Of a stretch of DNA of 64,000 bases, positions 33,224 to 42,957 are shown one piece after another (the first letter of the stretch is position 1; the number at the start of each line of letters is the position of its first letter). This stretch comes from Shewanella halifaxensis HAW-EB4 (GTDB taxonomy: Bacteria > Pseudomonadota > Gammaproteobacteria > Enterobacterales > Shewanellaceae). The notes below the pieces were generated by a model that saw only the letters and a program-made list of their open reading frames with translations, ran no database searches and was not told where the DNA came from. A program made the translations under genes and the position numbers. The stretch is taken from contig NC_010334.1 in assembly GCF_000019185.1 (NCBI RefSeq), forward strand, positions 496,001 to 560,000. The letters are read 5' to 3'.

Positions 33224-34599
33224 TTAGTGTTTCTTTATCCGAGCTAGCGACACGCTTAAAAGGTCAGTTGATTGGTGATGATCTGTTTATCGACAGTGTC
33301 TCCAGTGATAGCCGTGCTGTAAACAGTCAAACCCTATTTGTAGCACTGAAAGGTGAAAACTTTGATGGCCACGCTTTTGCACAAGCCGCTGTCGATGCTG
33401 GCGCGAATGCGCTACTCGTAGAACGAGAGTTACCGATAAATGCAACCCAACTTATCGTCAATAACAGCCAGAAGGCTATGGGTGAAATTGGCGCTTATGT
33501 GCGTGAGCAAGTTGCACCTACTTGTGTTGCATTGACCGGCTCGAATGGTAAAACCAGCGTAAAAGAGATGATAGCGACTATCCTGTCGCAAAAGCATCAA
33601 GTGCTCTATACCGCAGGTAACTTCAATAACGAAATTGGGGTGCCGTTAACTTTGTTGAGGTTGCAACAAGGCGACGAGTTTGGCGTGTTTGAGCTCGGGG
33701 CAAACCACGCTGGTGAGATTGATTATACCTCTAGCTTAGTTAAGCCAAGTGTGGCCATGGTGAATAACGTGGCTTCGGCCCATCTTGAAGGCTTTGGTTC
33801 TCTTGAAGGCGTTGCTAAGGCAAAATCTGAGATCTTTAACCATATTAGTACTGGTGGCACCGCGGTTATTAATGCTGATGATGCATTTGCTGATGTCATG
33901 CTTCAGGCCTCTAGTCACGTTAAGCAGTTATGTTTTGGTGTTAAAAATGAAGCGTCGAGAGATCTTGATGTTTTTGCGACAGATTTGATTGCTGACACCT
34001 ATGGGCGTTATGCCTTTAGCCTTTGCTATGATGCAGAAGTTCATAGAGTTGAGTTGCCGTTAGCAGGGCGTCATCAAGTGTCTAATGCCTTGGCGGCAAC
34101 CAGCATCTGTATCGCGCTAGGTTTATCCCTGCCCCTTATTTGCCAAGGGCTTAGTCTGCTACAACCAGTAAAAGGGCGCATGCTTCCAAGTCAACTTGGA
34201 CGAGTAACTGTGATAGATGACAGTTACAACGCCAACCCTGCTTCAGTGGGGGCTGCAATTGACTGGCTTCAAGAAATTAAAGGAAATCGCTGTTTAGTGC
34301 TGGGCGATTTGGGCGAATTAGGCGACAATGCCGCCCTTTTGCATCGCGAGCTTGGAGAATTAGCCAAGGCCAAAGGCGTTAGTGCGCTATTTTGTGTTGG
34401 TACGCTAAGCGAAGGTGCGAGTCATGCTTTTGGTTCCAAACACTATCACGATATCGATGGCTTAGTTGCGGGGTTAGTTCAATACATTAATGAATTACCT
34501 GCTGACATCACAGTACTCGTGAAAGGTTCTCGCAGTGCGAGAATGGAACGTGTAGTTGAAGCTTTAACAACGGCTTATGGTCGCGGGGAGTTTGTTTAA
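33220..34599 (+). CDS. murF: UDP-MurNAc-tripeptide:D-Ala-D-Ala ligase
   Basis: MurF, 459 residues (E. coli 452), adds the D-Ala-D-Ala dipeptide, completing the UDP-MurNAc-pentapeptide. The P-loop ALTGSNGKTSVKEM lies near 106-119, and the Mur ligase signature VIDDSYNANPASV is in the C-terminal part. It overlaps murE (4 bp) and mraY (1 bp). Confidence 0.97.
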   Translation: MISVSLSELATRLKGQLIGDDLFIDSVSSDSRAVNSQTLFVALKGENFDGHAFAQAAVDAGANALLVERELPINATQLIVNNSQKAMGEIGAYVREQVAPTCVALTGSNGKTSVKEMIATILSQKHQVLYTAGNFNNEIGVPLTLLRLQQGDEFGVFELGANHAGEIDYTSSLVKPSVAMVNNVASAHLEGFGSLEGVAKAKSEIFNHISTGGTAVINADDAFADVMLQASSHVKQLCFGVKNEASRDLDVFATDLIADTYGRYAFSLCYDAEVHRVELPLAGRHQVSNALAATSICIALGLSLPLICQGLSLLQPVKGRMLPSQLGRVTVIDDSYNANPASVGAAIDWLQEIKGNRCLVLGDLGELGDNAALLHRELGELAKAKGVSALFCVGTLSEGASHAFGSKHYHDIDGLVAGLVQYINELPADITVLVKGSRSARMERVVEALTTAYGRGEFV

Positions 34600-35681
34600 T
34601 GCTGGTTTACCTGGCTGAGTATTTAACCCAGTTTTACAGTGGGTTTAACGTATTTTCATATGTCACCTTTCGAGCCATTCTTGGCTTGATGACTGCATTG
34701 ATGTTTAGTCTTTGGTGGGGACCAAAGATGATTGCCCGTTTGCAGCTGATGCAGATTGGTCAAGTCGTGCGTAACGATGGTCCAGAATCACATTTTAGCA
34801 AGCGTGGCACGCCGACGATGGGTGGCCTATTGATCCTTGCTGGTGTGTTTATCAGCGTCTTGCTTTGGGGTGATCTTGATAGCCGCTATGTATGGGTCGT
34901 GCTGTTTGTGCTCGGTAGCTTTGGCTTAATTGGCTTTATCGATGATTATCGTAAAGTGGTCCGTAAAGACACCAAGGGACTGATTGCTAGATGGAAGTAT
35001 CTGCTGCAATCCTTGGCCGCACTATTGATTGCGGTTTACCTGTATGCCTCGGCGCAAAGCCCCGGGGAAACCCAGCTAGTGGTACCTTTCTTTAAAGATG
35101 TGATGCCGCAGCTTGGCGGGTTCTTTATTGTATTGGTTTATTTCACTATTGTGGGTTCAAGTAACGCAGTGAACTTAACTGACGGTCTCGATGGCTTGGC
35201 GATTATGCCTACCGTTATGGTCGCGGCAGCATTTGCCTTGATTGCGTATTTGTCTGGTCACGTTCAGTTTGCTAGCTACTTACATCTTCCTTACCTGCCT
35301 GGTGCGGGTGAGCTTGTGATCGTGTGTACGGCAATTGTTGGTGCTGGTTTAGGCTTCTTATGGTTTAACACCTATCCTGCGCAAGTGTTTATGGGCGACG
35401 TTGGTTCACTATCACTTGGCGCGGCATTAGGCACTATCGCAGTATTGGTACGCCAGGAGATCCTATTGGTGATCATGGGCGGCGTCTTCGTCATGGAGAC
35501 GGTATCGGTAATTCTGCAGGTAGGCTCTTATAAATTACGTGGACAGCGTATCTTCCGCATGGCTCCCATTCATCATCATTATGAGTTGAAGGGCTGGCCG
35601 GAACCGCGAGTCATCGTTCGTTTTTGGATTATCTCCTTGTTCCTAGTCCTACTTGGACTGGCAACCTTGAAACTTAGATAA
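34599..35681 (+). CDS. mraY: phospho-MurNAc-pentapeptide transferase
   Basis: MraY, 360 residues (E. coli 360), transfers phospho-MurNAc-pentapeptide to undecaprenyl phosphate, forming lipid I. It has about ten transmembrane helices. The conserved cytoplasmic loops are intact: FIDDYRKV with the DD pair, NLTDGLDGLA, and the HHHYELKGW histidine motif near the C-terminus. It starts inside the murF stop (TAATG), and a 29-bp gap precedes murD. Confidence 0.97.
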   Translation: MLVYLAEYLTQFYSGFNVFSYVTFRAILGLMTALMFSLWWGPKMIARLQLMQIGQVVRNDGPESHFSKRGTPTMGGLLILAGVFISVLLWGDLDSRYVWVVLFVLGSFGLIGFIDDYRKVVRKDTKGLIARWKYLLQSLAALLIAVYLYASAQSPGETQLVVPFFKDVMPQLGGFFIVLVYFTIVGSSNAVNLTDGLDGLAIMPTVMVAAAFALIAYLSGHVQFASYLHLPYLPGAGELVIVCTAIVGAGLGFLWFNTYPAQVFMGDVGSLSLGAALGTIAVLVRQEILLVIMGGVFVMETVSVILQVGSYKLRGQRIFRMAPIHHHYELKGWPEPRVIVRFWIISLFLVLLGLATLKLR

Positions 35682-35710
35682 CGGATTAAACTGGATTAGA
35701 TAGGTCTGAT

Positions 35711-37030
35711 ATGGCTCAGCAATATTCACACATAGTTTTAGGTTTAGGCGCAACAGGTTTATCTGTAGTGCGTTACCTGTGTGGGCAAGGCATCGTTCCT
35801 TTAGTGATGGATAGCCGAAACCAGCCTCCAGGGGCTGACACATTAGCAGCAGAGTTTCCTCAAGTTGAGTTGGTAACTGGCGGTTTTGACTGTCGTTACT
35901 TAGTACAGGCACAGCAGATCATTATTAGTCCTGGTATTGCGTGTGAAACACCTGAAGTCAGGGTTGCATTCGATATGGGGATCGAGGTGATCGGTGATGT
36001 TGAACTTTTTGCTCGAGAGGTGAGCCAAGGTTCTGCCAAGGTTATCGGGATCACAGGCTCTAATGGCAAGACCACTGTCACTACCTTAGTGGGTGAGATG
36101 GCTAAAGCCTGTGGCTGCTCTTATGCCGTCGGTGGCAATATTGGTGTGCCTGCACTGGATCTACTGCTCGAGCCTAAAGAGTTATATATCTTGGAGCTAT
36201 CGAGTTTTCAGCTAGAGACAACCCATAGCTTGCAGTGTACTGCAGCAACGTGTCTCAACATTAGCGAAGATCATATGGATCGTTACAGCGATCTAGAGTC
36301 ATATCGTCAGGCCAAGCTTAAGCTGTATAAGCAGAGCAAAATGGTGCTGTTTAACCGTGAAGATGCGTTAACAGTACCGAATAACCCAACCAACCAAGAA
36401 AGTTTTGGTTTAGATGCGCCAGAAATGGATGCATGGGGAATTTCTGGCGGAATGATAGTACATGGTAGTAGCCAGATCATGGCCGTTAGCGATGTGGCGC
36501 TAGTGGGTAGTCATAACCACGCCAATATCATTGCAGCGATGGCGTTAGCGACTGCCGCAGGTATTGAACGAGACTTTCAAATTGAGGTGGCTAAGACGTT
36601 TTCAGGTCTTGCCCATCGCTGCGAAGTGGTTGCTGAAATTGCCGGTGTCACGTATGTCAACGACTCTAAGGCAACCAATATTGGTGCTACGGTCGCAGCC
36701 ATTGACGGCTTAAGCGAGCACTTAGGTGAACTGATTTTAATCGCCGGCGGAGACGGTAAAGGCGCAGACTTTAAACCGTTAGAGCCTGTGCTTGAGAAGG
36801 TGAGTCAGCTAATCGTTTTAGGCAAAGACGCTGACAAGATCGCTGCATTAAAACCTGAGGCGATAAAAGTGACCACGATGGCAGAAGCTGTGCTGAAAGC
36901 CAATGAACTTGCCACTGCAGGTGATATTGTTATTTTATCACCCGCTTGCTCTAGCTTAGATATGTATCCTAATTTTATGGCGCGTGGCGATGAATTTCGC
37001 AGCTTGGTAGAAGCGCTTCATGGCGAGTAG
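35711..37030 (+). CDS. murD: UDP-MurNAc-L-Ala:D-Glu ligase
   Basis: MurD, 439 residues (E. coli 438), adds D-glutamate to UDP-MurNAc-L-Ala. The N-terminal domain starts HIVLGLGATGLSVVRYL, the P-loop GITGSNGKTTVTTL is near 115-128, and the C-terminal SPACSSLDMYPNFMARGDEF block is typical. It overlaps ftsW by 11 bp. Confidence 0.97.
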   Translation: MAQQYSHIVLGLGATGLSVVRYLCGQGIVPLVMDSRNQPPGADTLAAEFPQVELVTGGFDCRYLVQAQQIIISPGIACETPEVRVAFDMGIEVIGDVELFAREVSQGSAKVIGITGSNGKTTVTTLVGEMAKACGCSYAVGGNIGVPALDLLLEPKELYILELSSFQLETTHSLQCTAATCLNISEDHMDRYSDLESYRQAKLKLYKQSKMVLFNREDALTVPNNPTNQESFGLDAPEMDAWGISGGMIVHGSSQIMAVSDVALVGSHNHANIIAAMALATAAGIERDFQIEVAKTFSGLAHRCEVVAEIAGVTYVNDSKATNIGATVAAIDGLSEHLGELILIAGGDGKGADFKPLEPVLEKVSQLIVLGKDADKIAALKPEAIKVTTMAEAVLKANELATAGDIVILSPACSSLDMYPNFMARGDEFRSLVEALHGE

Positions 37031-38240
37031 TGAGAAGCAGTTAAGCCTATTTAGCAACCGCTTTAAGTGGTCGTTGCCGAATTTGTTTAATGATAACTCT
37101 GCTCCAGGGATGCAGCTGTACGATAGAGCATTGTTATTTGCTGTTTTGTCGTTGATCTGTTTTGGCTTTGTGATGGTGATGTCAGCCTCTATGCCTGAGG
37201 CACAAACGTTAACGGGTAACCCGTTTCATTTTGTGTGGCGTCATGGTGCTTATTTAATCGGTTGCGTAATTATTGCCGCGGTAGTGTTGCAAATAGAGAT
37301 GCGTCATTGGCAACACTTTAGCCCATGGTTGCTGGTTGTGGTTGGCATCATGCTGGTAGCGGTACTGTTTGTGGGCACAACCGTTAACGGGGCAACGCGT
37401 TGGTTATCGATTGGGCCTATCCGTATTCAGGTAGCCGAGGTTGCTAAGTTTGCCTTTGCCATATACATGGCAGGCTACTTGGTACGTCGTCACCAAGAGA
37501 TTAGAGAAAACGCCAAAGGCTTCTATAAGCCTATTGCTGTTTTTGCCGTGTATGCTTTTCTGATTTTGATGCAACCTGATTTAGGCACCGTGGTCGTACT
37601 GTTTGTGGGTACCGTCGGTTTACTGTTTTTAGCGGGCGCGAGATTACTGGATTTCTTCGCGCTGATCTTAACCGGGATATTGGCATTTGTGGCCTTAGTA
37701 TTACTTGAGCCCTACCGAATGCGACGTGTGACTTCGTTCCTCGATCCTTGGCAAGATCCGTTTGGTAGCGGTTATCAGCTGACTCAGTCACTGATGGCTT
37801 ATGGACGCGGTGATTGGTTTGGCCAGGGCTTAGGCAACAGTATTCAGAAGTTAGAGTATCTGCCGGAGGCACATACCGACTTTATCTTTGCCGTGATTGG
37901 TGAAGAGTTAGGATTTATCGGCATTATCGCCGTATTAGCTGTGTTGCTATTTGTCGCACTTAGAGCGATTAAGCTAGGCAGTATGTGTTTAGCACTTGAG
38001 CGAGCATTTGAAGGTTATCTTGCCTATGGCATCGGGATCTGGATCTGCTTCCAAACCGTGGTCAACGTTGGCGCCAGTATTGGTATGTTGCCAACCAAAG
38101 GATTAACTCTGCCATTTATTAGCTATGGCGGTAGTAGTTTATGGGTCATGACGGCGGCAGCCATGCTGCTTATCCGGATTGATCATGAAAGACGATTAAG
38201 CGTTATTCAGGCCGTTGAAGGCCGGACAAGTAAACAATGA
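37020..38240 (+). CDS. ftsW: septal peptidoglycan glycosyltransferase FtsW
   Basis: FtsW, 406 residues (E. coli 414), is a SEDS-family polymerase that works with FtsI. It has about ten transmembrane helices. The family hallmarks are visible: GGATRWL-like NGATRWLSIG, the periplasmic loop with GRGDWFGQGLGNS and LPEAHTDFIFAVIGEELG, and the C-terminal PFISYGGSS. It overlaps murD by 11 bp and murG by 4 bp. Confidence 0.96.
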   Translation: MASSEKQLSLFSNRFKWSLPNLFNDNSAPGMQLYDRALLFAVLSLICFGFVMVMSASMPEAQTLTGNPFHFVWRHGAYLIGCVIIAAVVLQIEMRHWQHFSPWLLVVVGIMLVAVLFVGTTVNGATRWLSIGPIRIQVAEVAKFAFAIYMAGYLVRRHQEIRENAKGFYKPIAVFAVYAFLILMQPDLGTVVVLFVGTVGLLFLAGARLLDFFALILTGILAFVALVLLEPYRMRRVTSFLDPWQDPFGSGYQLTQSLMAYGRGDWFGQGLGNSIQKLEYLPEAHTDFIFAVIGEELGFIGIIAVLAVLLFVALRAIKLGSMCLALERAFEGYLAYGIGIWICFQTVVNVGASIGMLPTKGLTLPFISYGGSSLWVMTAAAMLLIRIDHERRLSVIQAVEGRTSKQ

Positions 38241-39346
38241 GTGAATTAATGACTAACCAAGCTGAAGAAAAACGCATTTTAATCATGGCTGGCGGTACTG
38301 GCGGTCATGTATTTCCTGCGCTAGCGGTTGCTAAATATTTGAGTCAGCAAGGCTGGAAAGTGCGTTGGTTAGGTACCGCCGAGCGAATGGAGGCGAGGTT
38401 AGTCCCTCAACATGGCTTCGATATCGATTTTATTGATATTAAAGGTGTGCGCGGAAATGGCTTGATGCGAAAGCTCGCAGCACCGTTTAAGATTATCCGC
38501 TCGGTGATGCAAGCTCGTGCAGTGATTAAAAAGTTTAAACCCCATGTGGTGATGGGGATGGGCGGCTTTGCTAGCGGTCCGGGTGGCGTCGCTGCAAAAC
38601 TGAGTGGTATCCCTTTGGTTCTGCATGAACAGAATGCGATTCCGGGAATGACCAATAGGTTGTTATCGCGTATTGCCTCAGAGGTATTATGCGCGTTTGA
38701 CGGTACATTTACCGACATTAAAGCTGAAACCGTCGGTAACCCTATTCGTAAAGAGCTTATTGCCCTAGGCGAAAAGCGAAAGCCTGTTTGTGACGATGAT
38801 TCGCTCAAGGTACTTGTTGTCGGCGGTAGCTTGGGAGCAAAGATTTTTAATGATGTCATGCCAAGTGTATTAGAAGGGGTGAGCAAAACCCATTCAATGA
38901 CGGTTTGGCATCAAGTTGGGCGTGACAACTTAGCGACCGTTAAAGCTGAATATCAGCGATTAGGTCAAGATGGCAGTGTAAGCGTCGCCGAGTTTATTGA
39001 TGATATGGAAGCGGCTTATCGCTGGGCGGATGTAGTGGTGTGCCGCTCAGGAGCGTTAACCGTATCGGAGTTGGCCGCAGTCGGTTTACCGAGTCTGCTA
39101 GTGCCATATCCACATGCCGTAGATGATCATCAGACTAAAAATGCCAAAGTATTAGTCAACGCTGGGGCAGCATTTTTACTGCCACAGCCAATAGTCGATA
39201 CCAGCAAGTTAATGACTAAATTGTCGATGCTGGCATCTGATAAACAAGAATTATGCAATATGGGCCAGCGTGCTCGAGACGTAGCAATCTTAGATGCAAC
39301 TCAAAGAGTTGCCAACGTCTGCATTCGTTTAGCTGAAAAGGGTTGA
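38237..39346 (+). CDS. murG: lipid II synthase MurG (GlcNAc transferase)
   Basis: MurG, 369 residues (E. coli 355), transfers GlcNAc to lipid I to give lipid II on the inner face of the membrane. The N-terminal glycine loop is at GGTGGHVFPAL (19-29), with HEQNAIPGMTNR and the C-domain motif VVCRSGALTVSE. The start is shared with the ftsW stop (ATGA). An alternative ATG four codons in (MTNQAEEKR) is possible; it would give 365 residues. Confidence 0.96.
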   Translation: MSELMTNQAEEKRILIMAGGTGGHVFPALAVAKYLSQQGWKVRWLGTAERMEARLVPQHGFDIDFIDIKGVRGNGLMRKLAAPFKIIRSVMQARAVIKKFKPHVVMGMGGFASGPGGVAAKLSGIPLVLHEQNAIPGMTNRLLSRIASEVLCAFDGTFTDIKAETVGNPIRKELIALGEKRKPVCDDDSLKVLVVGGSLGAKIFNDVMPSVLEGVSKTHSMTVWHQVGRDNLATVKAEYQRLGQDGSVSVAEFIDDMEAAYRWADVVVCRSGALTVSELAAVGLPSLLVPYPHAVDDHQTKNAKVLVNAGAAFLLPQPIVDTSKLMTKLSMLASDKQELCNMGQRARDVAILDATQRVANVCIRLAEKG

Positions 39347-39347
39347 G

Positions 39348-40817
39348 ATGAGTAACAAAGCAGAGAAGTATTCGCAGCTAAGATCCATGATCCCTGAAAT
39401 GCGCAGGGTTAAGCACATCTATTTCGTTGGAATAGGTGGTGCGGGCATGGGTGGCATAGCGGAAGTGCTTGTTAATGAAGGTTACAAGTTAAGTGGTTCA
39501 GATATCGCTGAAAGTGCGGTAACTCAGCGATTAGCTCAACTTGGCGCGACAATTTATATTGGCCATGATGCAAGCCAAGTGAAAGGTATGGATGTAGTGG
39601 TTGTGTCAACCGCTATCAGTGCTGACAACCCAGAATTAGTTGCAGCAAAAGAACTTAGGATCCCCGTGGTACGCCGTGCCGAAATGTTAGCCGAGCTGAT
39701 GCGTTATCGCCATGGTGTCGCTGTTGCGGGTACCCACGGTAAGACCACTACCACGAGTTTGATCGCTAGCATTTATGGCGAAGCAGAGCGCGACCCTACC
39801 TTCGTGATCGGGGGCTTGCTCAATAGTGCAGGCACCAACGCTAGATTAGGCCATAGCCGCTATCTTATTGCAGAAGCGGATGAGAGTGATGCGAGCTTCT
39901 TGCATCTTCAGCCGATGGTGAGTGTGGTGACCAATATCGAAGCTGACCATATGGACACCTATGAAGGCGATCTAGAGAAGCTTAAAACCACTTTTGTCGA
40001 CTTCCTGCATAACTTGCCTTTCTATGGGGTTGCCGTCGTCTGTATCGACGATCCTATTGTGCGTGAGCTTATTCCACGTATTGGTCGTCGCATCGTGACT
40101 TATGGTTTTAGCGATGACGCGGATGTACAGGCGCTAGATTTTAAACAAACGGGTTATAGCTGTGAGTTCACGGTTAAGCGTGCAGGGCTAGCTGATTTGC
40201 GCTTATCAGTTAACTTACCGGGTGAGCATAATGTGTTAAATGCGCTGGCTGCTATTGCCGTTGCGACTGAAGATGATATTGAAGATGCAGCCATCATTAA
40301 AGCGCTAGCCGAGTTTCAAGGTATTGGACGACGCTTCCAACAAATTGGTGAGTTCGCGACAAGCAAAGGCGAGATTAAATTGGTCGATGACTATGGTCAT
40401 CATCCGAGTGAAGTGGCTGCAACGATTAAGGCTGCCAGACTTGGTTGGCCTGAGCGTCGTCTGGTGATGATCTACCAGCCACATCGCTACAGTCGTACCC
40501 GCGACCTGTATGAAGACTTCGTAGAGGTCTTATCGCAAGTAGACTGCCTATTAATGTTAGATGTATACGCCGCGGGTGAAGCGCCAATTCCTGGTGCCGA
40601 TAGTCGCGCCCTATGCCGCTCGATTAGAGTTCGTGGTCAGGTTGAGCCGGTGTTTGTAGCGAGCACTGAGCAGCTAGAAACTATCTTGCCAGAGATATTG
40701 CAAGGCGGTGACTTACTGTTGACTCAAGGGGCTGGCAGTATTGGATTGTTATCACGTAGTCTTACCGAATCTAATCTAGGTTTTGCTGCTACGGGTAAAG
40801 ATGAAAAAAATGCGTAA
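39348..40817 (+). CDS. murC: UDP-MurNAc:L-alanine ligase
   Basis: MurC, 489 residues (E. coli 491), starts the stem peptide by adding L-Ala to UDP-MurNAc. The N-terminal glycine-rich loop YFVGIGGAGMGGIAEVL, P-loop VAGTHGKTTTTSLIA (about 127-141) and the QPHRYSRTRDL C-domain motif are present. It starts 1 bp after murG. ddlB, which follows murC in E. coli, is absent here. Confidence 0.97.
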   Translation: MSNKAEKYSQLRSMIPEMRRVKHIYFVGIGGAGMGGIAEVLVNEGYKLSGSDIAESAVTQRLAQLGATIYIGHDASQVKGMDVVVVSTAISADNPELVAAKELRIPVVRRAEMLAELMRYRHGVAVAGTHGKTTTTSLIASIYGEAERDPTFVIGGLLNSAGTNARLGHSRYLIAEADESDASFLHLQPMVSVVTNIEADHMDTYEGDLEKLKTTFVDFLHNLPFYGVAVVCIDDPIVRELIPRIGRRIVTYGFSDDADVQALDFKQTGYSCEFTVKRAGLADLRLSVNLPGEHNVLNALAAIAVATEDDIEDAAIIKALAEFQGIGRRFQQIGEFATSKGEIKLVDDYGHHPSEVAATIKAARLGWPERRLVMIYQPHRYSRTRDLYEDFVEVLSQVDCLLMLDVYAAGEAPIPGADSRALCRSIRVRGQVEPVFVASTEQLETILPEILQGGDLLLTQGAGSIGLLSRSLTESNLGFAATGKDEKNA

Positions 40818-40852
40818 CTTAGCGTTAGATAAGTTAAGTTACACATCAAATT

Positions 40853-40878
40853 TTGACGCTTGGGATAAGGGCTATATA
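40853..40878 (+). promoter_or_regulatory. candidate ftsQAZ promoter in the murC-ftsQ gap
   Basis: A perfect -10 TATAAT at 40873-40878 with TTGACG at 40853-40858. The spacer between them is only 14 bp; TTTTGA at 40851-40856 would give 16. It is the only promoter-like pair in the 105-bp gap where ddlB would normally be. Confidence 0.4.
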
Positions 40879-40922
40879 ATGGCCGGTTTTCTGGGGTTAC
40901 GGTTGCAAAAGGAAGCCTAAAG

Positions 40923-41687
40923 GTGTCTTGGCGCGAGAAAGGTCAGCGTGTTCGAGTCTTGCTTTCGCAAGCCGACTGGTATCTGTGTTTTGGTGTGGTG
41001 TTTTTACTGTGTGTATTGATAGGCTTATCAATGGCAGTGATGAAGCTCAATGCCGTATTAAATGATGCTGATGCGTTACCGATTGAGGCGGTTGCGATTA
41101 AAGGAGAGCGCTTATACACAGACGATAAAGAGATCCAGATAGCATTACAAGACTTGATGCAGAGGAGCTTTTTTTCGGCAGATGTGACTCAAGTGCAAGA
41201 AGCACTGGAAGCGTTACCTTGGGTTTATAAAGCCTCCGTACGACGTGAGTGGCCAGCCAAGTTAAAAGTGTATTTGGTTGAACAAAAACCAGTTGCACAT
41301 TGGAATGGTGATGCTTGGCTCAATATTTACGGTGAAGTGTTTGATGCACCAGTGAAAGAAGGTATATCTAATTTACCTTTATTGACCGGGCCTGAAGAAC
41401 AAAGTAAGTCGGTGCTTACGACTTACCAACAGCTTGGTGAGTTATTAAGAATTAATGGCTTTAACTTACAAAGTTTAAGTTTAAGCCCAAGACATGCTTG
41501 GCACGCTGAGTTAAACAATGGCATTAAGCTAGAGCTCGGTCGAGAAGACAAGATGGCAAGGATACAGAGATTTATCCACGTCTACCCCAAACTTGCTAAG
41601 CAAGATAAACAGGTAGCTATTGTGGATTTGCGCTACGACACAGGTTTGGCCGTAGGTTGGGATGATGCACAAAAAGAGAGCCGTTAA
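40923..41687 (+). CDS. ftsQ: cell division protein FtsQ
   Basis: FtsQ, 254 residues (E. coli 276), connects the cytoplasmic and periplasmic divisome through FtsL and FtsB. One transmembrane helix lies at about 20-42 (FGVVFLLCVLIGLSMAVMKL), followed by a POTRA domain (PIEAVAIKGERLYTDDKEIQ to YLVEQKPVAHW) and the FtsQ/DivIB C-domain. The GTG start follows AAGGAAG. It ends 3 bp before ftsA. Confidence 0.93.
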   Translation: MSWREKGQRVRVLLSQADWYLCFGVVFLLCVLIGLSMAVMKLNAVLNDADALPIEAVAIKGERLYTDDKEIQIALQDLMQRSFFSADVTQVQEALEALPWVYKASVRREWPAKLKVYLVEQKPVAHWNGDAWLNIYGEVFDAPVKEGISNLPLLTGPEEQSKSVLTTYQQLGELLRINGFNLQSLSLSPRHAWHAELNNGIKLELGREDKMARIQRFIHVYPKLAKQDKQVAIVDLRYDTGLAVGWDDAQKESR

Positions 41688-41690
41688 TTA

Positions 41691-42926
41691 ATGACCAAGA
41701 ATCTAGATAGAAATCTGATCGTGGGATTGGACATAGGGACATCAAAAGTCGCTGTGATCATTGGTGAAGTATTGCCTGACGGTGAGATCAGCATAGTCGG
41801 CCTTGGAAACCATCCTTCGAGAGGGATGGACAAAGGCGGCGTTAACGATCTCGACTCTATCGTCCGCAGTGTACAAAGAGCACTGGACCAGGCTGAGTTA
41901 ATGGCTGACTGCCAAGTTTCTTCAGTATATTTGAGTATTTCGGGCAAGCATATCGAATGCCAGAATGAAAATGGCATGGTGTCGATTAACGATGAAGAAG
42001 TGACTCAAGAAGATGTCGACAATGTGATTCATACCGCTCGTTCGGTAAAGATCCCAACAGAACGTCGTATCTTGCATGTGTTGCCACAAGAGTACGCAAT
42101 CGATGTTCAAGACGGGATTAAGAGCCCGATTGGCATGTCAGGTATGCGTATGGAAGCCAAAGTACATATCGTGACTTGCGCCAATGATATGGCGAAGAAC
42201 ATCACTAAGAGTGTTGAGCGCTGTGGTTTAAAAGTTGATGACCTTGTGTTCTCAGCAATCGCTTCAGCCGACTCTGTACTTACTGATGATGAAAAGGATC
42301 TAGGGGTCTGTTTAGTCGATATCGGCGGCGGTACTACAGATATTGCAGTTTATACCAATGGCGCACTACGTCATTGCGCTGTGGTTCCTGTTGCGGGTAA
42401 TCAGGTGACTAATGATATCGCTAAGATATTCCGTACACCGTTATCCCATGCAGAACAGATTAAGGTACAACACGCTAGCGCCCGCAGCGCGATGGTGAGC
42501 CGTGAAGATAGTATTGAAGTTCCTTCAGTAGGCGGTCGCCCTTCACGTAGTATGTCGCGTCATACACTTGCGGAAGTGGTTGAACCTAGATACCAAGAAT
42601 TATTTGAACTGATCTTAAAGCAGCTACGTGATAGTGGCTTAGAAGATCAGGTTGCGGCGGGCATTGTCATTACCGGCGGCACGGCATCAATTGAAGGTGC
42701 TGTGGATATTGCCGAGGCAACATTTGGCATGCCAGTACGAATGGCGCAGCCGCTGCCAGTTAAAGGATTACATGAATATGTGGATCAACCTATTTACTCT
42801 ACCGGAGTTGGGTTGCTTCATTATGGTGCGCGCAGAGTGATCGAACGTCAGTTCGAGCGTCCTGAGCGACAAGGGGTCACCAGTCTTTGGAATCGGGTCC
42901 AGAGTTGGTTTAAAGGCGAGTTTTAG
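41691..42926 (+). CDS. ftsA: cell division protein FtsA
   Basis: FtsA, 411 residues (E. coli 420), is an actin-like ATPase that tethers FtsZ to the membrane. The phosphate-1 motif LIVGLDIGTSKVAVIIGEV is near 9-27, the phosphate-2 region CLVDIGGGTTDIAVY is near 206-220, and the SHS2 1C domain lies between. The C-terminal amphipathic membrane helix LWNRVQSWFKGEF is present. It lies 3 bp after ftsQ and 31 bp before ftsZ. Confidence 0.97.
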   Translation: MTKNLDRNLIVGLDIGTSKVAVIIGEVLPDGEISIVGLGNHPSRGMDKGGVNDLDSIVRSVQRALDQAELMADCQVSSVYLSISGKHIECQNENGMVSINDEEVTQEDVDNVIHTARSVKIPTERRILHVLPQEYAIDVQDGIKSPIGMSGMRMEAKVHIVTCANDMAKNITKSVERCGLKVDDLVFSAIASADSVLTDDEKDLGVCLVDIGGGTTDIAVYTNGALRHCAVVPVAGNQVTNDIAKIFRTPLSHAEQIKVQHASARSAMVSREDSIEVPSVGGRPSRSMSRHTLAEVVEPRYQELFELILKQLRDSGLEDQVAAGIVITGGTASIEGAVDIAEATFGMPVRMAQPLPVKGLHEYVDQPIYSTGVGLLHYGARRVIERQFERPERQGVTSLWNRVQSWFKGEF

Positions 42927-42957
42927 TTAATAACGCAGGCAGAACGGAGAAAAGACC

